Notes under the pieces: model-generated
What the model saw: the letters and a program-made list of their open reading frames with translations, nothing else
Told to the model about the DNA's origin: nothing
The model's database searches: none
Made by a program: the position numbers and the translations under genes
Assembly: GCA_002245135.1 (NCBI GenBank)
Contig: NGBS01000611.1
Span: 1 to 64,000, forward strand
Reading direction: 5' to 3'
Source: Proteromonas lacertae
Taxonomy: Eukaryota; Sar; Bigyra; Opalinata; Proteromonadidae
Length of the DNA: 64,000 bases
Shown: piece after piece, positions 54,235-64,000 of the stretch
How the letters are laid out: each line of letters opens with the position of its first letter
How positions within the stretch are numbered: position 1 is the first letter of the stretch

Positions 54235-57169
54235 ATGAAAGATCAATTTTATTTGTCATGTATTTTATTTTATTATATATATAGTAATCTTAATCTTAAC
54301 ATGTGTTTTTGTTAGATGTGATAAGGTAGAAAAAGATCCCTTCACAGTTTCTATTTGTAGTTTTGTACCAGAAACTCCAGAACCTACTAGAACACCAATT
54401 CCACCCGTTCCTACAACTCCTAAACCAAAACCAACCACAGATTCAGATACAGGAACTTTTGATGATGATGCTACTGAGTCTGAAAAGCCATCAACTGATA
54501 GTACAACTACAGCTGTTTCTGATACTTCTGCTGCAACATCAGCAACAACTCAAGAAGCAACAACAGCTGACACTACTACACCTGCAGGTACAACAACTAA
54601 GACAGAAGTAGCAACTACTACACCTTTAGATGATAGTACAACTGATGAAGAAAACGAAGGAGGTAATCAAGAGAATCAAGGTAATAATAAAGGTATAAAA
54701 GAAGATGGAGAATTATTAGTTTATAATAAGAACAGATTTTTATTAGAATATGGTGAATTCCCACCACAACAAAATGATGAATTAATCAAATCATTTGCTC
54801 TATCTGCATTTAACACTACCTGTAAAGATAAAGGTCTTGAATTTAATATTGAAGGTATTGAAATTAGTGTTGAATATAAATATACAAAAGGTGAAGATAG
54901 AGTTACATATGAAATTACATTCAGTGAAATATTCATCAATAATACAGTTGAAAATAACAAAACATGGGAAGGAATAATAAATGAATTAGAAGGAAATAAT
55001 GGTACATTTTACTCCATAATGAATAATTTAACTAATGATAATTATACTACCTGTGAAATGCCAAATAGATTGAAAGAACCAACTCCATGTAGTTATGATA
55101 AAACATATTATGAATATTTAGCTATTAATGAGGCTAATGATAAAATTGTAAGTCCTAATGCTACAAATGTGAATGTAAGTTATGCAATATCTTGTACAAA
55201 GGATTATGTTACTCCAGATAACACAAATGGTCAATTAAAAGTAGATATTAAAACAAAACAAAGTTTTGCTTATTGTAATATTCAATGTAGTGCTGAAGGT
55301 TATAGAAATAATTATAATCAATTAACATTCGTCGTTAAAGATAATTTACCTTCTTTTACTAAAGTAGGCAGTGTTGTTCCATTCTATCAGAACTCAGAAG
55401 AAGTATTTAGTATTACAATGAAAGTAGTATATGCAGAAGGAGTAGATGCAACGAGTAAGAAAATGACAATATCTAATTCAGGTTCATGTACATTAGAAGG
55501 AAAAAATGAAGTAGAAGGAAGTACAAAATTTGTATTTAATGATTTGAAGTACAAATGTCCATATACTAATACATTTAGTGAAAGAATAACCTTTACAATC
55601 GAAAGTGTAACAAAACAATATGCAGTTCAAGTAGTTGAAAGGCCAAAGTTTGTACCCAATGAAAATCCATCTACAAATGCAGATGGATCAACTCAAGCAC
55701 CAGTAGAACCTGAATATACATGTAAAGAAGAATTATCATTGGATCCAACAACTAACTTATGTTGTAAAAGAGATGAAGTTTTAGGTGAATCTTGTAATTC
55801 AGTTATTATTTCATTCCCATTTGCAAAGACAGGTTCTGAATCTATTACAAAATTAGATGAAGGTTTTGTTGAAGATTATATAAAGATGCTTAGACAATAT
55901 GCATTTGATGAAAGTAATTTCAATTTTACGATTATAAATGATGGGAGTGATATGAAAATTGAAATTAATGTAAAGTTTTACAGTCAAAAGACATTCATAT
56001 ATAGTGGTGGTGAATTAATAAGAAGAAGATCATTGCAACAAGGAATGAATTGGAATGCATTACCATCACCATTTTTATATATTCAAACAGTTGTTTCATA
56101 TATTGAGCCAACTGCTGTAACAGATACTAGCGGAGAAGGAAATGTTGCAAATGAAATACCACCAATATTACTAGAAGCATTTCCTGAAGCTACAAAAGAC
56201 ACAATTATCAGTAAAATAGAAACTGTAAAAAAAGAAGCATCAGTAGCAGCTACACAGATATCAGCTGAATATAATGTTGTATTAGATACAGAACAAGGAA
56301 TATCATTAATGCCATCAGTTGATAATACTGCTGTAGCACCAGAAGTAACAAATGGAAGATTAGAAACAGTGAGTAAACCTGATGATAAATCATGGGCTGA
56401 AAAGAACTGGTGGGTTATATTAATAATCTGTTTAGTTGTGGTTATTCTAATAGCTGTGATTGGCGTTGTTTTATATATTAAATTATCCAATAAATCAGGT
56501 GGTGGTTCATCTTTATCTCCAAGATCTGTTTCAACATCAAAGAAAGATTTAGAAAAGAGTGAAAAGATAATGGATACTGTTATTCCATTAGAAAAGTTCA
56601 AAGAGGATAATGGAGTAGAAGATGAAGATATTTATAAACCATTTACATATGATGTAATAATGGAAGGATATTTATTGAAAGAAGGACATGATAGAGTAGT
56701 TGGTAAATGGCAGAAAAGGTATTGTGTATTATATTATGATCCTGCAATCTTGAGAATCTATGATTCAATGGTTCCTAGTTATTATGGCAAAGTATATTTA
56801 GAAGAGAAGCAAAGTATTCCGTTAGATTGTTATAATGGAATTGAATATAAAGATGGAAGTAGCGAATTTACATTGGTATTGAAAGTACGTGAATCTAACT
56901 TAAAGACTTATGAACCAGGTGATAAAGAAAAGAAGGTGATAATGAAAGTAGAAGGTGAAAATGCTAAAGAAACAGCTAAGAAGTGGGTAGAATGTTTTAG
57001 AGATTTTAAGAATCAAAAACCAAAACCAGCTGAAGCATGGACAAGACCATTAGTAGTGGATGAAAGTAGTGGGAAAATTACAACTACAACAGAAAGAGGT
57101 GCTGAAAAGAAGAATGAAGAGATCATTAATATGGTTAATCAAAGAAGAAAACAAACAAGAGAGAATTAA
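54235..57169 (+). CDS. PH4: divergent signal peptide / mucin-like / TM / PH-domain protein
   Basis: Exons 54235-54259 (25 nt) and 54285-57169, 969 aa, clean frame. The first exon length and phase equal those of PH1-PH3 although the sequence differs. After the signal peptide come a Thr/Pro/Ala-rich mucin-like stretch (to about 140), an extra N-terminal ectodomain block, the paired-Cys region, the EGF-like NLCCKRDEVLGESCN, the RRSLQQGMNWN motif, TM (about 716-740, after KNWW) and the PH domain (about 800-918: EGYLLKEGHDRVVGKWQKRY, AKKWVECFRD). The PH half is about 80% identical to the others in protein and has not been homogenised in DNA, so it is the outgroup of the family. Confidence 0.87.
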
Positions 57170-57405
57170 ATGATTTTAAATAGTTTACTATTTAAAATGT
57201 AAATTGTTATATATACATATCTAAACATATTATTCCCATAATTATTGTGTTGTTTATAGTTTTATCTGTAATATTAGAGAAGAGAATAATCTCATTCTCT
57301 TTATTATTAGCTTGATTTCTGTTTGAGACTTTTTTTTGAATTTAAAATCTTCATCATCTAGAAGTAGTTTAGTTATACTGTTATTAATTTACATTAAAAA
57401 ATCGA

Positions 57406-59627
57406 ATGAATAATTCAGTAGGAGTTAATAGAAGTAGACCGCCAGATCCAATCCATCCATCAACTTCTCTTCTTCCATACGCCAATTCAGAAAGAAGAAA
57501 ATATCCAATATGTTGTGCAGAACATTATGAGTGTATTGTAATGTATATATTCTAACTTCACTAATTTTTTAGCTTTTTGGATAGATATGCTATGTATGCA
57601 AAGCAGTTATTTCAGCTCTCAGAAAAACAATTCCACACAGAGAAACTACAAGAATTTAACAAACTAAATCCAGCAAATCAATCTATAGTTCAAGATAAAG
57701 TTCCAATAAGTTCTAAGTTAAAGAAGTTATATTTAGAAATGATGTTACATCATGATAACTATTTGGAGCAACACAAAGATCTTGTTGACAAATATAGAGT
57801 ATTAAAAATGATGTATTATTTTTTATTAGCAAGAAGATTTTGATCCAAAAAAGTATAGACATGAATGTAAGTTTATAAAAGAAGAAGAAAATAGAAGAAA
57901 GAAATTAATATCACATACAAAAGTAACAGAAGCAAATCTGAGTGTATTATTATAATTATGTTGTTTATATATTTCAATTAGCCAATAATTGAACAATTAG
58001 CACAAAAGTTAGAATCAACTGAGAATTATATGAAAGCTATTATCAATGAGAATAGAGAATTGAAAGCAAAATTACTTGAATATAATGATTATGTGATGTT
58101 GAATGAAAGATATAGAACTTTGTCAGCAGAATATAATACATTGAAAGTATAGATTTTAAATGTTATATATATGAATAGATTAAATTGGATCAATTGGCAA
58201 TAAAAGATGAACAAATAAGGAATTTGGAATATGAGCTTGAGAAGTATTTATTTCTAATATAATTCATTTGTTATAGAAAGAATAAAGAAATAGAAGAGTT
58301 GAAAGAAGAGTTAAAGAAAGTAATTGCAGAAAGAGATGCATTAGAAGATCAATCAGTATAATTGATAATTATTGAATAAAATAATTAGATGACAATAACA
58401 TCATTAAAAGCACAAATTGAAACATTAAAAAGACATAATCAAGAAATAGAAAAGAAATATGAAAGTATATATTTACTTAATTGTTACAAATATATAGAAA
58501 TGTGGCATGATCCATTTTATATGGATAAACGAGCCAAATCATTATTAGAAATAGACAAAATAGTAAGTGAATCAAAACAAGATCATAGTGAATGTCAATT
58601 AGAAATGAAATATCTGAAACAAAAGAATGATCTTTTAGAAAAACAGTGTAAAGCACTTCAACAAGAATTAAATGAAAGAATTGAAGAAGAAATGATAAGA
58701 AACGAAGTAATATTAGATGATGTAAATACTCAAATATTATTAAGGAGATTAAGAGAATTGGGAGTTACAGAACCAGAGGATATAAATAATGCAGTGACAT
58801 ATATATTGAATAAAAGAGCAAGAGAAGAAGATGATTCTGTTAATCTGTTTAATATTAATTGGAAGAATCCTGATATGTATTTATTATATATAATATATAA
58901 TTATTATTATAGTGATGATATTAAGAATAAATTTGAAGAATTATGTAAATTGTTAACTGAAAAAGAAACTAATTTAAATGGTAATAATGATATAAATAAT
59001 GAAATACAATATATTGAATTGAAGTATATATATATATATAATTGTGTTTAATTCTCTTGATAGAAAAGAATATGAAAGAAAAGAAAAAGAATACAAACAG
59101 TTAATAAACAATCTTCAAAATCAAATAGATGAATTGAAAGAAGAAAATGAAAGACTCAGTTCAAGTGTAAATAAAAATGAGATAGAAAGTGGAAGTATAT
59201 ATATATTTATGTTTTAATAGTTGGAAATGAACTACAAATAATTATTAATCATGTTTATTATAATCAGAAGTATTTCCATGAAGATGATAAAACTATCATT
59301 TTATTTGATTTATTTCCATTTGAAACTTATTCTACAGCTCCACATATAGGTATAGAACCAATATTTGATGAAACTCCTTCATATATCATTCCAACAGATA
59401 GAATAGAACAGCAAAACTTTTTGAATCAAGAACTAAAAATTGAGATTTATAAAATGAATGACAATGAGCCAATGATTATGGGAATTATAACTATACACAT
59501 TCAATCAATAATTACTCATCAAAATGAATTGAATCAATATGTTATAAAGAATGAAAATAGTGAAAATATTGGTTATCTTACTCTTATGTTTTCTTGTCAA
59601 ATATCTGAAGAAGATTTTATTAAATGA
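57406..59627 (+). CDS. Coiled-coil plus C2 protein, RPGRIP1L-like
   Basis: Start 57406, ten introns of 26-58 nt, about 620 aa, clean frame. A Pro-rich N-terminus leads into long coiled coils (about 57640-59180) broken by HDPFYMDKRA. The C-terminus (about 59225-59600) is a C2-type beta sandwich: NELQIIINHVYY, IILFDLFPFETYSTAP, YIIPTDRIEQQNFLN, then ELKIEIYKM and GYLTLMFSC. The F.FETQ.TP / Y.F.S.Y.V pattern is that of the RPGRIP1/RPGRIP1L C2 domain. RPGRIP1L scaffolds the ciliary transition zone, so the match implies a flagellum. A second C2 and the RID domain of animal proteins are absent. Confidence 0.65.
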
Positions 59628-59731
59628 ATTTAATTTATTCTTATTTTTTTTTATTTCCTAAACAAACAAACAAACATCATATTAATTTCTCACTATTGCT
59701 GTAAAAAAGCATCATTTTAAAAAAATATTAA

Positions 59732-62468
59732 CTATATTAACTTTTCAAATTCACCAGAATTCTTTCTATATCTGGGTAACTTTTCTGTTGTTTTATTCAT
59801 CTTCACAATCACTATCTTTCTAATTTCTTCAACCCAAAATATTGTAGAAGACAACATCACAATTCCAAGTAATTCCTTTAAAGATAAAGATTCAGTTTTG
59901 AATATATGTTGAAGAGGATGCCAATATATAACAAGTAATTGACCAATTACAGAAGCACCACAAGCATACCAGAAAAACTGATTAGAGAAAAATCCAATTT
60001 TAAAAATAGATTTAGTACTTGATCTACAAGATAAAGCAGTGAATAAATCACAAAATACAAATGTAGTAAATGTCATTGTAATATCCTTTTCATCAGCATG
60101 GCCATCACTCACCATATAATCGAAATAGATAATACAAACCAACGTAACTATCATTATTGCACCATATACAATTAAGAAATATACTTGTTTGGATAGTATT
60201 TGTTCTTTTGGATTTCTAGGTGGAACATTTAATACAGATGTATCTACAGGTTCTACTCCTAAACTTTGAGCAGGAGGTCCATCCATTAATATATTAATCC
60301 ATAATATCTGCATGGCATTCAATGGATTTGGCTTACCAAAACTATTAGCCACAAATACTAAAAACAAAGCAGCAATACTGGTAGTTATTTGGAATCTTAC
60401 AAAGTTACGGATATTTATATAAGTACATCTACCTTCTTCAATAGCAGATATAATACATTTGAAATTATCATCAACTAGTACTAAATCTGCAGCTTCTTTA
60501 GATACATCAGTTCCTGATTTGCCCATAGCAACACCAATATCAGCTAATTTCAAAGCAGGAGCATCATTTACACCATCACCTGTCATTGCTACAACTTCAC
60601 CATTAGCTTTATAAGCTTGAACAATCTTCATTTTATGTTTTGGTGTAGTTCTGAAGAAGACTGAAACATTGGAAATTACCTTCTGTAAATCTTCAATACT
60701 TAATGAATCAATTGCTTTACCACTTAATACTTGAATTGGTCCAAATATATCCATACCTAATTGATGGGCAATAGCAACAGCTGTAGCTTCACAGTCACCA
60801 GTAATCATAGTCACTCTTACACCACACTTATGTAATTTCTTCATTGTATCTTTAACACCTTCTCTTGGTGGATCATGAATGCCAACTAAACCATAATATG
60901 TTAAATTATCAACATTACTACCACTAGCAATTGCTAATACACGTAATGCTTGTTGTGCCATTGACTTAATCTCTTGATTTATCTGTAGAATATCATTATC
61001 AGTAAGTGGTACTTTTGTTCCATTATCTTTATAATAATTCTTACATTTTGGTAATACAACTTCAGGAGCACCTTTAGCATAGAAATTATCTTGATTTCCA
61101 TTCATCATATATTGTTTACCCATCCATTTAGTAGCTGAATTGAATGATAATTCCATATTACACTGTAAACCAACACGTGGATCAACCATATGCATTTTAC
61201 TAGCTGCATAACAGATTGCACATTCCGTTGGTTGTCCCATTAAAATACCATCTTCATTATTAACACAATCACAACATAAATATGCATTGTTCAATAAGGT
61301 AGTTAATGCTGTACGATCATATTCATTTAATTCACTATTACCTTCTTTAGTAACATTTCCTTCACTGTTATAACCAATACCTGAGAATTCATAACACATA
61401 TGTTCACTTGTGATGATCTTCTTAACAGTCATTTCATTTTGAGTCAATGTACCAGTCTTATCACAACAACAGATAGTTGTACAACCTAATGCTTCAACTG
61501 CTGGTAATTTCTTAACAATTACTTTTCTACTAACCATTCTTAATACAGCTAAACCTAATGTAACTGTTGTACAAATTGGTAAACCTTCTGGTATTGCTGC
61601 TACAGCTAAAGATACACCAATTGTAAATACCTCCATAATTGGATGAGATCTGATCAAACCGAACAATGATATAACGACTATAATTCCAATAGAAAGTGAA
61701 CTAATAACTTTACCTAAATGATCCATATTCTTCTGCAATGGAGTTCTTTTCTCATCAATATCTTTAACCATTGTAAATACACCACCAAATTCAGTATGAT
61801 GACCTATTGATGTTACTATTGCTTTACCATGACCACTTCTTACCATTGTACCCATAAATACTACATTAGTTGCACCACTGATGTGATTTTCAGGCATTAA
61901 GTCACTAATTGATTCTATTGACTTGGAAACTGGGTGTGTTTCACCAGATAGAGAAGATTCATCGACTTCAAGATCACTACATTCAAATAATCTTGCATCT
62001 GCTGGAATTCTATCACCTAATGATAAAGATATAATATCTCCTGGAACTAATTCTCTTGCTTCCATTCGATAGGTTTGTCCGTTACGAATTACATGACACA
62101 TTGGTGGTACTAAGTCATTGAGAGCTTCTAATGACTTCTCTGAACGGTATTCCTGAATGAAACCAACAGTAACCACAATTACTACAGCACCAAATATACT
62201 AATAGCATCTTCATACTCTCCAACTACAGCACTGATTAAAGCTGAAGCCATTAACAACATAATCATAGGATCTTTGAACTGGGAAATAAACTTATGAAAC
62301 AGAGTTTCATGGTCGGATGTGTCAAATTCATTGTAACCTACAGAATATCTTCTAGAATCAATTTCATGTTCCTTTAAGCCGTTCACTAAATCTGTGTGTT
62401 CTAATTTCCTTCAACTGTCCAATAGTAAGAGTTGCTGCTTCTACAGTTGTAACAACCTTACCAGACAT
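59732..62468 (-). CDS. SPCA/PMR1-type secretory-pathway Ca2+/Mn2+ ATPase
   Basis: About 911 aa on the minus strand. It pumps Ca and Mn into the Golgi. The P2A signatures are clear: SLSGETHPVSKS (actuator), AAIPEGLP in M4, the phosphorylation motif CDKTGTLTQNE, and hinge TGDGVNDAPALKLADIG. M5-M6 residues NAMQILWIN and MDGPPAQSLGVEPVD match animal ATP2C1 closely, so it is SPCA rather than SERCA. The long frame starts at 62386, but the family N-terminus (VEAATLTIGQLKE then HTDLVNGLKEHEID) continues to an ATG at 62468 after one base shift near 62405. A TCAAGC-like CCAAGCTT lies upstream at 62521. Confidence 0.93.
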
Positions 62469-62810
62469 CGTTCTTTCTTAAACTAAATCAAAAAAATTAA
62501 AAACAAAAATTTGGATAGGACCAAGCTTTTGTTTGACAGTTTTTGAAGAAAAGAAAGTTCTTTTTTAGAAAAGAGATGTAATTATTCTGAATTAATATTT
62601 TAAAAGAAGATAATATATTTTCAAGCATAATAAGAGATTTTATATTTTGACTATAAAATTAAATCATAATGCCTTTTGATAGAATTGACAATAATACCAA
62701 AAATATCAATAACATATATTTCTGACTTGATTGTAATATATTTAACCATCAATAAAACATAAAGTGTATTAAGGTGTATTATTTTTAATATCAGTTTTAT
62801 CAAAATTCTC
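62469..62810. other. Divergent intergenic region
   Basis: 342 AT-rich bases. Apart from CCAAGCTTTTG at 62521-62531 and AAAGTTCTTTT at about 62553-62563, which also follows the element before the 20648 gene, I see nothing. Confidence 0.4.
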
Positions 62811-63495
62811 ATGTCAGAAGAAGATAAAAAGTACTTTGTTATTTTATTTTGCATAGAAACGTACCAAAAGTTACTGTGGATGAAAAAGAAGAGGATGATG
62901 GCAAGAAGTAGGAATGATTTTTCTATTGCAATAGGCGTTTACCAAAATTTCATTTTACCAATGGAGATAAAAAGGAACATGTAGTTGTTAAAAGTGGAGA
63001 AGAAGCAAAAGACGGTGATGAAGATTCTGACTCTTCAGAATCCATTGATGGTATTTTCAATAAATTAATTCATCCATAGAAGATGAAGAATTGCAGAAAT
63101 ATGATAATATAATGTTAATGGCTGATCAATGTCGAAAGAGTGTATACTGTTAATCATATAATGCATTAAATAGGGTAAAGAAGCAGAAGCATTATTATTA
63201 TGTGACAAAGCAACAGAAATAAGAGAAGAATTAGAAAATGTTCCATTAAAATTGAGAAGAAGGAAGTATTTATACGCTTTATAATTTTATTAATGTGCAG
63301 ATTACAGAATCTAGCTGAAGCTGAAGCTGAAGTGAAGAAAGGAGTTAAATTGGGTAAAGTTGTGAAAGATGTATATGAATATAGCATTTCTATTAATCTT
63401 AGAATTGGGAGAATTATATTACAGATAATGCAGAAATGATTTGTTTGATAATTATGTCAATTGGACTTGTATTTATTCTTCTTTATTACATTTGA
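62811..63495 (+). CDS. Tail-anchored membrane protein, unknown
   Basis: Seven small exons with six introns of 25-35 nt, about 165 aa. The N-terminus is acidic (EEDDGKK, DEDSDSSESIDEDEE), then two amphipathic helices (QKYDNIMLMADQCRKSKEAE and LCDKATEIREELENVPLKLR) and an Ala/Glu helix. One C-terminal TM segment follows (MICLIIMSIGLVFILLYYI) with no tail after it. The layout is that of tail-anchored SNARE-like proteins, but I cannot place a SNARE zero layer. Each intron is in frame with its neighbours, which supports the model. Confidence 0.55.
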
Positions 63496-63663
63496 ATAGA
63501 TAGTTGCATTCTTTGTGATACTCTATATTGTGACATAAATTATGTAGTTATAACTATATTGTTTTTATCATTTTTTCATTCCAATAACATATTTTATTAT
63601 TTTTTAATTGTTGGTTTATGAAAATTCTTTTCAAATACCTATTTTTGTTTTATTTGTTTTTTT

Positions 63664-64000
63664 ATGGCATCAAGCATTCCTGGCGTTTTTTATGTTATTG
63701 ATTTTAATAATACTCTTATAAACAAGGTTATATGGAAGAAAATATTACCAATTGAAATAATTGATATTTATAAAGAGAAGAATAAATCATTAACTTATCA
63801 GACATTACCCAGAATTGAAGATTTATCAATCAAATTACGTGAATTGTGTATATTAGCATCATTTTATTTATTAGCTTCACAAAACAAGCATCATCTTCTA
63901 AAAGTACTAGAAACAGTTACATATAGCAGAAGTGGAAGTGAAGCAATGTGTAAAGGTGATTTGGCAATAGATATGCAAGGCACATCACTAATAGGTTATT
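63664..64000 (+). CDS. Protein of unknown function, 3' partial
   Basis: Opens at ATG 63664 and stays open for 112 codons to the window edge. It begins MASSIPGVFYVIDFNNTLIN and has a Leu-rich helix LCILASFYLLASQ. No domain is recognisable in this part. Confidence 0.5.
   Translation, partial: MASSIPGVFYVIDFNNTLINKVIWKKILPIEIIDIYKEKNKSLTYQTLPRIEDLSIKLRELCILASFYLLASQNKHHLLKVLETVTYSRSGSEAMCKGDLAIDMQGTSLIGY

Noticed and set aside
1-64000. Transposons, LTR or virus-like elements, CRISPR arrays, tRNA/rRNA genes
   Set aside because: No transposase, reverse transcriptase, integrase, capsid, terminal repeats, spaced direct repeats or tRNA T-loop could be found by eye. A tRNAscan-SE, Infernal and RepeatMasker run would settle it.

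Overview
This window is a gene-dense, strongly AT-rich piece of a nuclear genome from a eukaryotic microbe. Genes lie on both strands, often under 150 bases apart. Almost every gene is cut by very short spliceosomal introns of about 22-60 nt, usually GTATNT...TAG. TAA, TAG and TGA all end genes, so the code is standard and this is not a TAA/TAG-reassigning ciliate. A C2 coiled-coil protein of RPGRIP1L type, an IQCE-like protein and dynein-stalk-type microtubule binders suggest a flagellated protist. I cannot name the lineage from sequence alone. I saw no transposon, LTR element, virus-like element, CRISPR array or convincing tRNA gene.

Layout. 1-7.4 kb: three paralogues of a coiled-coil protein ending in a dynein-stalk-like microtubule-binding domain (one partial), with SEC63 and UTP11. 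7.7-12.1 kb: a signal-peptide/mucin-like/TM/PH-domain protein (PH1) and an MFS carrier. 12.2-15.8 kb: a stray EXO1 tail, a SEN2-type tRNA-splicing endonuclease, a SANT plus U-box protein and a GATA factor. 16.1-21.5 kb: a seven-TM receptor fused to an RGS domain with a 75-bp repeat tail, a second seven-TM protein and a DUF3293-like protein. 21.6-24.2 kb: PH2. 24.9-34.5 kb: a BTB/BACK protein, a three-LIM protein with a long PAEE tail, two NEK-like kinases, small membrane and coiled-coil proteins and a bHLH factor. 34.6-37.6 kb: a UxaA-type dehydratase of bacterial ancestry. 37.7-47.5 kb: four PI-PLC-X genes, EXO1, an MFS remnant and PH3. 47.7-53.9 kb: an ER DnaJ, three tandem GT31-like glycosyltransferases and small genes. 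54.2-64 kb: PH4, the RPGRIP1L-like gene, an SPCA Ca/Mn pump, a tail-anchored protein and a partial gene.

Main points. (1) The four PH genes are a receptor-like family with divergent ectodomains. In PH1-PH3 the membrane and cytosolic halves are almost identical even in DNA, which points to gene conversion. (2) PH1-MFS-EXO1tail and EXO1-MFSremnant-PH3 are inverted copies of one segment with reciprocal decay. (3) The UxaA gene carries two introns best read as AT-AG and AT-AC with U12-like splice signals. (4) A TCAAGC/GCTTGA element lies just upstream of many start codons. (5) About 18 single-base frame breaks are scattered over otherwise conserved genes, concentrated in the first 2.2 kb. They look mainly like residual sequence errors, but each is noted. 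Many genes serve secretion, the endomembrane system and signalling (SEC63, ER DnaJ, SPCA, GT31, secreted PI-PLCs, PH receptors, 7TM-RGS).
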